Positions 7,158-15,504 of a stretch of 37,109 nt of DNA are shown in pieces. This DNA comes from Thermoprotei archaeon. Lineage in GTDB: Archaea > Thermoproteota > Thermoprotei > Thermofilales > B15-G2. The stretch's first letter is position 1. Each line of letters starts with the position of its first letter. The notes beneath the pieces are model-generated. The model was not told the origin of the DNA. It ran no database searches and saw only the letters and a program-made list of their open reading frames with translations. The stretch spans positions 1-37,109 of the forward strand of contig QMRV01000023.1 in NCBI GenBank assembly GCA_003649445.1. Direction: 5' to 3'. The translations under genes and the position numbers were made by a program.

Positions 7158-8717
7158 ATGAAGAAGAATATTTTAATAAAGAAAAGCAAAAGATTCAAGC
7201 CTAGGAAAAAGTTTTACTTCTTTCTACTAGGGCTGAGTCTAATATACACTACCAGCTTACTGACTTTATACAATGCTCTTCACATTAATTACGTTCTGTC
7301 TCTATCGCATCTCTTTCTTTTCGTTCACATAATATGGTTCATCATAGTACTCAACATAGCAGTCAATATGATAAGATTATACAGATATAAACCCCTTAAT
7401 TGCAAAAACTCTACTTTAAAAGAATATCCTACAGTCTCCTTAGTGACTATAGCCTATAATGAGCCTGAAGAAGTATCAGATTTATTTGTAGAAGCCGTCG
7501 CTAAAATAGACTATCCTAGAGACAAGTTAGAAGTAATAATTGTGGAAGACTTAAAGGATAGCGCTCCATCAAATGCTAATTCTTTTAATCGATTAAAAGA
7601 AAAGAATTTCGATGTAACCTATATAACGAGAAATAATAGAGACGGATTCAGAGGCGGGGCCCTTAACACTGCTTTGAAGAATATAAAATCAAAGTATGTT
7701 ATTGTCTTAGACATAGACCACTTGCCCCTGCCTAATTTAATTAAAAAGCTTGTAGGCTATGTTGAAGCGAACCCTAAGTACGATGTAATAATGTTTCCTC
7801 AAAAATTCCGCAATAAGGGAGACAATGCTATAACTTTAGCAGCTAACTTAGGCTATGAGCTAGACTACGGTGTCTTGAGAAAAGGATCCAGCACTCTTAA
7901 TTCAGCTTTCTGTGTGGGTCAAACTGGATTGGACGTACTGAAAAAATAGTTGAAGCTGGAGGATTCGATGAAACAACAATAGTCGAAGATTTAGCTACTA
8001 GTCTGAAAAAAGTGGCATCCTAAAGGGCTTAAAATAGCAATGGTAGAAGATACTCTTGCTTACGGCTTAGTGCCAGATAAGTTAGAGTCGCTTAGAAAGC
8101 AGCAGCACCGCTGGGCTAAGGGCTCATTTGATTTATTTAAAGACTTCATAAAAATGTTTGATAAACTCACTTGGACTCAAAGATTCAGTTACTTCTTCTC
8201 GATTATATGGTATCTTGTAGGTTTTGCTTCTATTATTTCACAGCTCTTTCCGCTAGCCACACTTCTGGGATTCAATTTCTTAGTTGTAACTGATGTCATT
8301 GAGTATCTCGTCATAGTAGTTAACTTAACGTTTCTTCAGGTATTACTATTTGCTTTTCCACTTACTTTGCTAGGCTACGACATATTTTCGGCTTTCAAAG
8401 GACAGGCTATAGGGCTTCTTGTAGCTGAAAGTTATACTAACGCCCTCTTCTCTTCTATTTTAGGGAGAAAAATATCATTTGAAGTGACTAGTAAGATAAG
8501 AGAGAAAGAAAAGTTTCACAAGCTACTGTGGGAAAGTAAGCTACCGCTTTTTCTTGCCTTAATAAACTCGTTTGTTCTTGTCTATGGTTTGTTCAAATGG
8601 ACCCCGCTTTTAATAATTACAGCCTTTTGGGCAGCTTACAATCTTGCATGGACTCTTACAGCGCTTTACTGTGCCGGAACAGTGGTTTTGACAGAAAGCA
8701 GCAAAGAAGCATTTTAG
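7158..8717 (+). pseudogene. Membrane GT2 processive glycosyltransferase, two frameshifts
   Basis: Together the pieces encode about 519 residues of a family 2 glycosyltransferase like cellulose or hyaluronan synthases. Two N-terminal membrane helices (about residues 18-75) precede the catalytic domain: VSLVTIAYNEPEE, DGFRGGALNTAL, VIVLDIDH (the DxD that binds metal and sugar nucleotide), TIVEDLATSL (TED-like) and QQHRWAKGS (the QxxRW motif of processive enzymes). About four more helices follow. The first frame stops at 7949. The middle segment (GGFDETTIVEDLATSL) is in a second frame, and the first frame resumes before 8040. Both shifts fall in A6 runs (7941-7946, 8006-8011) and cancel out. This could be decay, a sequencing error or slippage. 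It probably made a surface polysaccharide or glycolipid. Confidence 0.85.
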
Positions 8718-8736
8718 CGTATCGAAAAACTTAATC

Positions 8737-8745
8737 ATATATTTT
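8737..8745 (+). promoter_or_regulatory. TATA box for the FAD oxidoreductase gene
   Basis: ATATATTTT about 24 nt before the GTG at 8765, with no ribosome binding site between. This is consistent with a leaderless transcript. Confidence 0.5.
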
Positions 8746-8764
8746 ATTTGTTTTAAAATATTTT

Positions 8765-10957
8765 GTGAATAGAGTGGTTGACAAAAAGTATGATATTATT
8801 GTTGTAGGAGGAGGACTTGCAGGTGTATGCGCGGCAATTGCGGCATCAAGGCTGGGTGCTAAAACAGCACTAATACAAGATAGACCTGTTCTCGGAGGTA
8901 ATTCTAGTTCTGAAATAAGAGTTCCTGTAGGCGGCGCAGACTATGGTGGAGCTTATAGGTATTCGCGAGAAACAGGCATTATAGACGAGCTACTTACAGA
9001 AAATGCTAAACGAAATCCGACAAACTGTAGGTCTATATGGGATCATATTCTCTGGGAAGCGTGTAAACGCGAACCAAACTTAGACCTCTACTTGAACACA
9101 GTAGGCAAAAGTCCTTACGTAGAAAACGGCTTCATTAAGTGGATTATCGGAGAGCAAATAACGACAGAGAAGATTTTCCGCTTTCATGCCTTCATCTTTA
9201 TTGACGCAAGCGGAGATGGAAGAGTAGCGTATGAAGCTGGTGCAGAGTACCGTAAAGGCCGTGAAGGAAGAAATGAGTTTAATGAGTCAATGGCTCCACC
9301 GAAACCAGACAACTATACTATGGGAAACACAATAACATTTCTTCTAAAAGACGTAGGCAAACCTGTTCCTTTTGAAGCACCCGGCTGGGCTTACAAATTT
9401 CTCTCAGACAAAGACTTACTCTATAGACCTCATGTACACTTCTATCGAAACGAAACTTTCTGGTGGATTGAATATGGTGGAACTAAAGACACTATAGCAG
9501 ACGCCGAAGAAATACGCGACGAGCTAATCAAGATAGTTTACGGTGTAATAGACCATATTAAAAACAGAGGAGATCACGGAGCCGAAACATATGCAGTCGA
9601 CTGGATAGGCGTAATACCAGGGAAAAGAGAATCTAGGAGGTTTATAGGAGATTATATTCTGACGCAAAATGACGTTGTCTCACTTAAGCGTTTTCCGGAT
9701 GCTATAGCTTATACAGGGTGGCCGATAGATATTCACCCGCCAGAAGGCATTTGGAGTAAAGACCCGCCTGCCTTAATACTGCACTTAATGGGGCGGCCTA
9801 CAGTGCCCTTCCGGTGTATCTACTCAAAGAACATTAAGAACCTGCTATTTGCTGGGAGGAACATTAGTGTAACACATGTAGCTTTAGGGACAACTAGACT
9901 CATGGCTACGTGTGCTATCATAGGGCAGGCTGCTGGAACTGCAGCTTATCTCTGCGTAAAATACAGAATTACGCCGAGAGAACTTTACCGGAAATATATC
10001 AAGGAGCTTCAACAACTTCTCCTGAAACAAGACTGCTATATCCCTGGAGTCAAAAACGAAGATGAAAAAGATCTAGCTCTGAAAGCTAAAGTAAGAGCTT
10101 CCTCTCAAGCAACATTGTCTCCTCCCGAGAAGCTAGAAGAATACAAGCCGCTTGATAGAATTAGAGCGCAGTCATTTGTATTCTCAGAGAACTTCCTCGA
10201 AGTAGTCTACGTGCTCTTAAAGAATAACGCCTCTACGCCTAAGTTCATAGCGGCGCACTTAAGGAAAGGAGAATTTATAGATGATTTTAGAAGCAAGGAA
10301 GACATAAAATTGGTTAAAGTAGAAGTGCCTCCCGGCGAAAACTGGATTGAACTACCTTTTGAAGCAGAATTAGAGGCAAATAATCCTTATTGGATAATGC
10401 TCGAGCCATGTGAGTTAGTAAGCTGGGCTTTTAGCAGCGAAGAACCTTTAGGAACTCAGGCTGGAGCATGGGACAGATTAAACAACTTTGATCCCCCTAT
10501 CTACGCTATAAAGCGGCACCGAGGAACATACTTGTTTAAATTGAAGCCAGAGAGCCGTCCTTATGGACCAGAGCAAGTTATTTCAGGTCAAACTAGACCC
10601 GAAAAAGCGACAAATATATGGATAAGCGATCCCTCCAAGGGCTTTCCTCAGTGGATAGAGCTCTCATGGAGCCAGCTAGTAGAGTTTAACACAGTGTACT
10701 TGACTTTTGACAATAATCTCGATAGGCCGCTGTGGGGCTACTACGGTATTGCTCCTGAGCTAGTCAAAGACTACAGAATTCTCATTAGAGATAAGAGTGG
10801 AGGTTGGAGAGAAGTAATCCATGTAAAAAACAATTATAAGAGAAGAAGAGTGCACAGATTTAGTAAAGTAAAAGCAACGGCTCTTCGTCTTGAAGTTCTT
10901 TCAACTAACGGCGATAAATCAGCCAGAGTATATGAGATACGAATATACAACGAATAA
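8765..10957 (+). CDS. FAD-dependent oxidoreductase with C-terminal discoidin-like domain
   Basis: 730 residues. The N-terminal 430 form an FAD_oxidored-type flavoprotein: dinucleotide fold YDIIVVGGGLAGVCAA (about 9-24), RPVLGGNSSSEIRV, IDASGDGRVAYEAGAEY, PGKRESRRFIGDY, and the closing FAD motif NLLFAGRNISVTHVALGTTR. From about 600 to the end a beta-rich segment (SKGFPQWIELSWSQLVEFNT, then the end AARVYEIRI-like SARVYEIRIYNE) resembles F5/8 type C (discoidin) sugar-binding domains, and a second beta domain lies between. Relatives of this architecture are found in polysaccharide-using bacteria and may oxidise a sugar or a modified glycan. There is no signal peptide, so it should be cytoplasmic. 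Start GTG 8765. The glycosyltransferase upstream gives weak support for a carbohydrate role. The substrate is not known. Confidence 0.85.
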   Translation: MNRVVDKKYDIIVVGGGLAGVCAAIAASRLGAKTALIQDRPVLGGNSSSEIRVPVGGADYGGAYRYSRETGIIDELLTENAKRNPTNCRSIWDHILWEACKREPNLDLYLNTVGKSPYVENGFIKWIIGEQITTEKIFRFHAFIFIDASGDGRVAYEAGAEYRKGREGRNEFNESMAPPKPDNYTMGNTITFLLKDVGKPVPFEAPGWAYKFLSDKDLLYRPHVHFYRNETFWWIEYGGTKDTIADAEEIRDELIKIVYGVIDHIKNRGDHGAETYAVDWIGVIPGKRESRRFIGDYILTQNDVVSLKRFPDAIAYTGWPIDIHPPEGIWSKDPPALILHLMGRPTVPFRCIYSKNIKNLLFAGRNISVTHVALGTTRLMATCAIIGQAAGTAAYLCVKYRITPRELYRKYIKELQQLLLKQDCYIPGVKNEDEKDLALKAKVRASSQATLSPPEKLEEYKPLDRIRAQSFVFSENFLEVVYVLLKNNASTPKFIAAHLRKGEFIDDFRSKEDIKLVKVEVPPGENWIELPFEAELEANNPYWIMLEPCELVSWAFSSEEPLGTQAGAWDRLNNFDPPIYAIKRHRGTYLFKLKPESRPYGPEQVISGQTRPEKATNIWISDPSKGFPQWIELSWSQLVEFNTVYLTFDNNLDRPLWGYYGIAPELVKDYRILIRDKSGGWREVIHVKNNYKRRRVHRFSKVKATALRLEVLSTNGDKSARVYEIRIYNE

Positions 10958-11012
10958 TAAAGTTTTCAATAAAATGAAAGTTTTATAAAACTCTCGTAGC
11001 TTAAAATTCTAC

Positions 11013-11135
11013 AAACAATGTCTTTCTAAATCGACTTTACTAGAAAATAAAAATAGTAAAAGTAATTATTTAAATCGCTTCATTAAAGTTTCTGAAAACA
11101 ATGTCTAAAGAACGATATTTTTACATTTTACTAGA
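11013..11135 (+). repeat. Imperfect two-copy element upstream of frhA
   Basis: AAACAATGTCT occurs at 11013-11023 and 11096-11106. Each copy is followed by TTTACTAGA (11036-11044 and 11127-11135), spaced 12 and 20 nt. The two-part pattern repeats within the 282-bp gap between the FAD oxidoreductase and frhA, which otherwise has no gene. It may be a regulatory element or chance in AT-rich DNA. Confidence 0.35.
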
Positions 11136-11215
11136 CAATTAACTTATTATTATTGATTTACTTTAATTACTGGAAAAGCTGAAGATGGTCTATTTCTTGC
11201 TCAGGTAAGAGAGAG

Positions 11216-11226
11216 TTTATTTTTAA
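11216..11226 (+). promoter_or_regulatory. TATA box for frhAGB
   Basis: TTTATTTTTAA about 20-24 nt before ATG 11240. There is no ribosome binding site before that ATG, so frhA is probably translated from a leaderless mRNA while frhB has GGTGA. Confidence 0.5.
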
Positions 11227-11239
11227 CTAGTATTTTACT

Positions 11240-12424
11240 ATGTCAAGGAGGGTAAAGTTGAGTCTGAGGAAATATTGTCCTCTGGTTAGAATTGGGGGTG
11301 AAGCTGAGCTGGTAGTGGAGCATGATGGAGAGAAGCCTATTAAAGCATATTTTGTGACTCACGCGCCTGTCAGAGGATTCGAGAAAATGCTTGAAGGAAA
11401 GAACCCTCTTTTTGTTGTCGAGGCTGCGATGAGGATTTGTGGTATATGTCATGCTGCTCACGCTATAGCTGCGTGTGAGGCAATAGAGCATGCTGTTGGA
11501 ATAATGCCCCCGCGAGACGGCCTTTTATTGAGAGAAGCTATAGGGCTTGTTAATAGAGCTCAAAGTCATATACTTCAAGAAGTAATGGTGCTTCCCGATA
11601 TGCTTAAAAAACCTGTAAGAGAGAAGATTTATCAAAAACTAGTTAGGCTCTTTAATGATGTATGTTCTCTCTTGCTCAAAATAGGCGGTTCTTCTACACA
11701 TCCTTCTTTTCTAACTATTGGAGGTATTCTTAAAAAGCCTGCCGAAGCATCCTTTAACGAAGCAAGGAACTTAATTAAATGTATCATTAAAGATTATTTT
11801 GAAGTAAAAGAGATCCTATTAGATGAGTCTAACTGGACCAAATTGTTTACTAGTTTAAATGAAATCGATGTAAACGTAGATAAGCTTGCTTCACACTTCT
11901 TCTATGGAGACCGATATAATATAGATGTAAAAGGTATAACTACTGTAAGACAAGCTGGAAGCGATGTTTATAGAGAATCCACATCAAATATAGCTTTCTA
12001 TAAAGGGAAAGTTGTAGAAGTAGGTCCTAGAGCAAGATTAGAGACATACTTCCTAAAGAAGATGAAGGGATTAGCTGGCATACAAAAAGCTAGAATTATC
12101 GAAACAGATCTTGTTTTAAAGAGAGTAGAGGAGATATTAAGTGAAGTGGATATTTCGGCTTCCTTAAGAGCTAGAGAGCTTGTTTTTGGTAAAGGATTAG
12201 GTATAGGAGTATATGAGGCTCCTCGAGGCGTGCTTGTGCATAAAGTCGAGCTTAATGAAGAGGGCAGGGTGAGGAAGTACGAAATAGTTACTCCGACTAT
12301 GTTTAATATCCCGGTTATGGAGAAAGCAGCTACTCTGATCTCTCTAGATGCTGTTGAAATTATTCCACGTATTTTTGATCCATGTATACCTTGTTCAACG
12401 CACCTGGTTAAGGTGAGAAAATGA
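11240..12424 (+). CDS. frhA: Group 3 [NiFe]-hydrogenase large subunit, FrhA type
   Basis: 394 residues. It binds the Ni-Fe centre that splits or forms H2. The N-terminal ligand motif is RICGICHAAH (C67, C70, H74) and the C-terminal one is DPCIPCSTH (C382, C385), so all four Ni-Fe cysteines are present and the enzyme should be active. A conserved Glu sits in VRGFEKML. Gene order and partner subunits (FrhG with ferredoxin clusters, then FrhB) point to the F420-reducing subgroup, cytoplasmic. Only six residues (LVKVRK) follow the last ligand His, shorter than the usual cleaved extension, and no maturation protease gene (frhD) is in the operon. Its stop overlaps the frhG start by ATGA. A methyl-viologen-type (Mvh) large subunit is the main alternative. 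Confidence 0.92.
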   Translation: MSRRVKLSLRKYCPLVRIGGEAELVVEHDGEKPIKAYFVTHAPVRGFEKMLEGKNPLFVVEAAMRICGICHAAHAIAACEAIEHAVGIMPPRDGLLLREAIGLVNRAQSHILQEVMVLPDMLKKPVREKIYQKLVRLFNDVCSLLLKIGGSSTHPSFLTIGGILKKPAEASFNEARNLIKCIIKDYFEVKEILLDESNWTKLFTSLNEIDVNVDKLASHFFYGDRYNIDVKGITTVRQAGSDVYRESTSNIAFYKGKVVEVGPRARLETYFLKKMKGLAGIQKARIIETDLVLKRVEEILSEVDISASLRARELVFGKGLGIGVYEAPRGVLVHKVELNEEGRVRKYEIVTPTMFNIPVMEKAATLISLDAVEIIPRIFDPCIPCSTHLVKVRK

Positions 12425-13110
12425 TAGTGCTTCATGTCGATATTGGGGGCTGCGAAGGATGTTCAATAAGCATTTTTAGAGCTTCATCCATGCTTAAAGA
12501 CGTAGAGATAATTAATAAATGTACAGCAGAAAGGGAAGTAGACTTAAGCAGAAACTATGAAATAGTATTTGTAACAGGGTCTGTTTGTATCAATGATGAG
12601 GACGTAGTGGAAAAGCTGAAGTTAGTTAGGAAGAACTGTAAAGTGTTAATAGCTTTTGGGTCCTGTGCGAGCGTCGGAGGTATAACGAGGTTCTGTAGAG
12701 GTGGGCAGGAGCCGAAGCCAGAGCACAGGACATTTCTTCCCTTAAACACAGTAGTAAAAGTAGATTACGCTATTCCAGGATGTCCTCCTCCGCCACAACT
12801 AGTTAGAATGTTTTTGACGCTTTATAAAAGAAACATGTTGCAGCAGCTAGCCGTATTCAAGGCCTTGAGTACTATAAAGAAGTTGAGCGGGTTCGATTTA
12901 TTAGACGATGTAGTGCTCACAGGGCTTTGTATAGGGTGTGGCGTCTGTGAACTTTCGTGTCCGACGGGAGCAATAGAGCTGCTGGGAGGTAGACCAGACT
13001 TAATTGTAGAAAAGTGCATTAGATGCGGTACATGCTATGTGCGTTGCCCGCAGGGGTCTAAATTACTGTTTAGGTCTCTAGAAGCTAATGTAAATAAGCA
13101 TAAAGTTTAA
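12421..13110 (+). CDS. frhG: Group 3 [NiFe]-hydrogenase small subunit with two [4Fe-4S] ferredoxin motifs, FrhG type
   Basis: 229 residues that carry electrons away from the Ni-Fe centre. The proximal cluster ligands are GGCEGCS (C11, C14), FGSCASVGG and IPGCPPPP. The C-terminus carries two ferredoxin sites, CIGCGVCELSCPTGAIE and CIRCGTCYVRCPQ, as in FrhG and unlike MvhG, which lacks them. With FrhA it forms the H2-reacting core, and the ferredoxin domain passes electrons to FrhB. The start ATG overlaps the end of frhA, so translation is coupled. Cluster count and length match the family. Confidence 0.92.
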   Translation: MIVLHVDIGGCEGCSISIFRASSMLKDVEIINKCTAEREVDLSRNYEIVFVTGSVCINDEDVVEKLKLVRKNCKVLIAFGSCASVGGITRFCRGGQEPKPEHRTFLPLNTVVKVDYAIPGCPPPPQLVRMFLTLYKRNMLQQLAVFKALSTIKKLSGFDLLDDVVLTGLCIGCGVCELSCPTGAIELLGGRPDLIVEKCIRCGTCYVRCPQGSKLLFRSLEANVNKHKV

Positions 13111-13127
13111 TTTAAAGTGGTGAGCAC

Positions 13128-13967
13128 GTGAGCTTTATACCAATTACACCTGAAAACCCTATTGGAAATGTGCGTAAAGTCTACTTAGCTCAGTCTATAG
13201 ACGAACGTATAAGAAAAATGCGAGCAGGAAGCGGTGGTGCAGTAACCTCTATTCTATGCTATTTGGTTGAAAAGGGTCTAAGCGATGGAGTAGTAGTCGC
13301 TAAAAGAACTAAGGGCTTTGAAGGAGAAGCTATAGTAGCTCATACTAGAGAAGAAATACTGAAGGCTGCGGGAAGCCGATGGAATATAGTTCCTTTCACA
13401 ACTAGATTGAAAAGGACTATAGAAGAGAAGGGATTGAAGAGAGTAGCTATAGTAGGGCTTCCTTGCCAAGCACAGTTCTTGGGTCAAATGCGGTACCTTC
13501 CTCTCCTCGAAACAGATTTCGGGGAAAGAATTTTTCTTATAGTAAGTCTATTCTGTATAGGAACTTTCGCTCACGAAGTATTCTTAAGTTTTCTTTACAG
13601 TAGATACGGAGTTAAAGCTAGTCAAATAAAGGACCTCAAACTAGTAGACAGCAAGTTTATAGTAGTTTTAGAGGAAGGAGAACTTGAAGTAGAGCTAAGA
13701 GAGGCTTTAGCATACTTACAGTCAGGCTGTTTGCTCTGTACAGATTACACAGGAGTACTTGCAGATATTTCAGCAGGGTCTGCGTCACAGTTTCCCGGAT
13801 TTACTCTACTTTTAGTAAGAAGTGCTATTGGAGAGAAAGTTGTAGAAGAAGCTGTAAGCGAGAACTATATAATGGTGAGAGAGGAACCAGAAGTTCTGGC
13901 AGAGGTCAAGAAAAAGGCACTAGAAAAAATTATGAGAGCAAGCAAGTACGCTACGCAACTACTTTAA
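13128..13967 (+). CDS. frhB: F420-reducing hydrogenase beta subunit, FrhB family
   Basis: 279 residues of the coenzyme F420 hydrogenase/dehydrogenase beta family: flavin- and iron-sulfur-containing proteins that reduce F420 or use its reduced form. Typical landmarks are AGSGGAVTSILCYLVEKG, VAIVGLPCQAQ, SLFCIG and QSGCLLCTDYTGVLADISAG; these cysteines are the likely [4Fe-4S] ligands. There is no N-terminal ferredoxin domain, which matches FrhB and not FpoF. Start GTG 13128, with GGTGA 4 nt upstream. It closes the frhA-frhG-frhB operon and overlaps the end of the convergent nuoM by 9 bp. Related FrhB proteins also serve other enzymes, so F420 as the substrate is a strong inference, not a proof. 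Confidence 0.9.
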   Translation: MSFIPITPENPIGNVRKVYLAQSIDERIRKMRAGSGGAVTSILCYLVEKGLSDGVVVAKRTKGFEGEAIVAHTREEILKAAGSRWNIVPFTTRLKRTIEEKGLKRVAIVGLPCQAQFLGQMRYLPLLETDFGERIFLIVSLFCIGTFAHEVFLSFLYSRYGVKASQIKDLKLVDSKFIVVLEEGELEVELREALAYLQSGCLLCTDYTGVLADISAGSASQFPGFTLLLVRSAIGEKVVEEAVSENYIMVREEPEVLAEVKKKALEKIMRASKYATQLL

Positions 13968-15503
13968 GGCGGTAACAAGCTCTACTAACGCTTTGAGACT
14001 AGGCGTAGTGAATTTTACTAAGGACAGCACTATCCATGGAGCGAAGCCTATTAGCACTATGAACACTGCTAAGCCGAGCATACCAGCTAGCATCCACTTA
14101 TTTGCTTCTTTTGCTTCAACTTCGATTTTCTCTTTGTACCAGAACACTTGCCAGAAGTATCTAAGTGAGTATGCTGCACTGATTAGAGTTGCTATAGCCA
14201 TGAATACTGCTATGTAAAGAAAGCTCGGGTTTACTGAAGCTATTGATGCAATACCTGCTATGATCATGAACTCCGATATGAAACATGGAAGTGGAGGAGC
14301 TCCAGCTATACTGAATATCGAGATTATTCCAGCGATTCCGGTATACGGCATTTTGTCCATTAACCCGCTCATTTTAGTTATGTCTCTCATATGAGTCTGG
14401 TGCATTACTGAGCCGCCGACAAGGAAGAAGAGTCCTTTGCTCCAAGCATGTGCTACTAAGTGGAATGCTACACCAAAGAGAGCTAGAGGATTAGCTCCAG
14501 CTAGTAGCGCATATGTGCCTGCTGCTTCGCCTGCGAGAATGTAGCCCATGTGTGATATACTTGAGTAGGCGATAATTCTCTTGACATCTACTTCTTTAAG
14601 TGCCATGAATCCTCCGTAAAACGCAGTAATTACGCCCAGTAGAGCCAGCGGTACCAGTATACTGGATGCCTCAGCCAAAGTGAGCGCAGGATTCTGCGCC
14701 AGTATAGTTAAGAAAGATATTCTTAGAATGGCATAAGCACCGGCCTCAATTATTATTCCGCTTAAGAGAGAAGACATAGGTGCAGGCGCCTCGCCGTGAG
14801 CATCTGGTAGCCATGTGTGCACGGGGAAGATAGCCATTTTTACAGCAAAGCCGAACGTTAGGAAGGCGAAGATGTAGATCCAGAAGGCAGCTATTTTGTC
14901 GTATAGCTGTTTTATCATGAATAGCTCTAATCCTTGGCCGCCGGTGAGCATCGCGAGCAGACCTAGGGCGACAATTATGAAGACTGCGCCCGCATGAGTG
15001 AATATGAAGAACTTAAACGCTACTTTAGCTGGATCTCGGTAGCCCCAGCGAGCTATGATGAAGTATGATGGTACTAGCATAAATTCCCAGAAAATGTAAA
15101 ATGCAAGGAGGTTTGCTGAAATGAATACTCCGAGCAAGCCTGTGTATAGCAGTGACAGTAGCGCGTAGAAGACTGGTTTTTCTCTTGTGATATATCCGCA
15201 GGAGTACAGTGCGGAGAACAGGAAGAGTATTGAAGTTGTTACCACTAGAACATAGCTTAATCCATCGATAAACAGTGTGAATTTAATGTTTGCTGCCTGC
15301 GGAGTGATTAAGTTTATCCATGCGTAAGACTCAGTGTAGATATTTGAATATCCTAGGTTAAAGAAAGCGTAGCTGTATAGAATTACTTCGAATACACTTA
15401 TTAGCAGTAGTAGCGCTAAGCCTATTTTTTCGGCTTTTTTCTCGGCTAAGTATATTATTGGAGCCGATACTACTGGAATTAAGAGACTTAACAAGAGGAT
15501 CAT
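13959..15503 (-). CDS. nuoM: Complex I-like antiporter subunit M of group 4 hydrogenase
   Basis: About 514 residues with around 14 membrane helices, an ion-translocating subunit of the Mrp-antiporter type. Conserved features: FWEFMLVPSYF (TM5 Glu), GFAVKMAIFPVHTWLPDAH (TM7 Lys, codon 14838-14840), GIIIEAGAYAILR (TM8) and GAPPLPCFISEFMII (TM12). At the TM8 position where bacterial NuoM has a channel Lys, this protein has Glu (codon 14745-14747), and TM12 reads SEF, as in NuoM. ATG 15503 is chosen because GGGGTG lies 7 nt upstream; an upstream in-frame GTG at 15512 is the alternative. It is the last gene of the 11-gene operon, overlaps nuoL, and meets frhB tail to tail. Confidence 0.92.
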   Translation of the reverse strand: MILLLSLLIPVVSAPIIYLAEKKAEKIGLALLLLISVFEVILYSYAFFNLGYSNIYTESYAWINLITPQAANIKFTLFIDGLSYVLVVTTSILFLFSALYSCGYITREKPVFYALLSLLYTGLLGVFISANLLAFYIFWEFMLVPSYFIIARWGYRDPAKVAFKFFIFTHAGAVFIIVALGLLAMLTGGQGLELFMIKQLYDKIAAFWIYIFAFLTFGFAVKMAIFPVHTWLPDAHGEAPAPMSSLLSGIIIEAGAYAILRISFLTILAQNPALTLAEASSILVPLALLGVITAFYGGFMALKEVDVKRIIAYSSISHMGYILAGEAAGTYALLAGANPLALFGVAFHLVAHAWSKGLFFLVGGSVMHQTHMRDITKMSGLMDKMPYTGIAGIISIFSIAGAPPLPCFISEFMIIAGIASIASVNPSFLYIAVFMAIATLISAAYSLRYFWQVFWYKEKIEVEAKEANKWMLAGMLGLAVFIVLIGFAPWIVLSLVKFTTPSLKALVELVTALK

Positions 15504-15504
15504 A

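Noticed and set aside
13128..13967. FrhB-like gene as FpoF, the F420H2 input module of the membrane complex
   Set aside because: It lacks the ferredoxin domain of FpoF, and is transcribed with frhA and frhG on the opposite strand.
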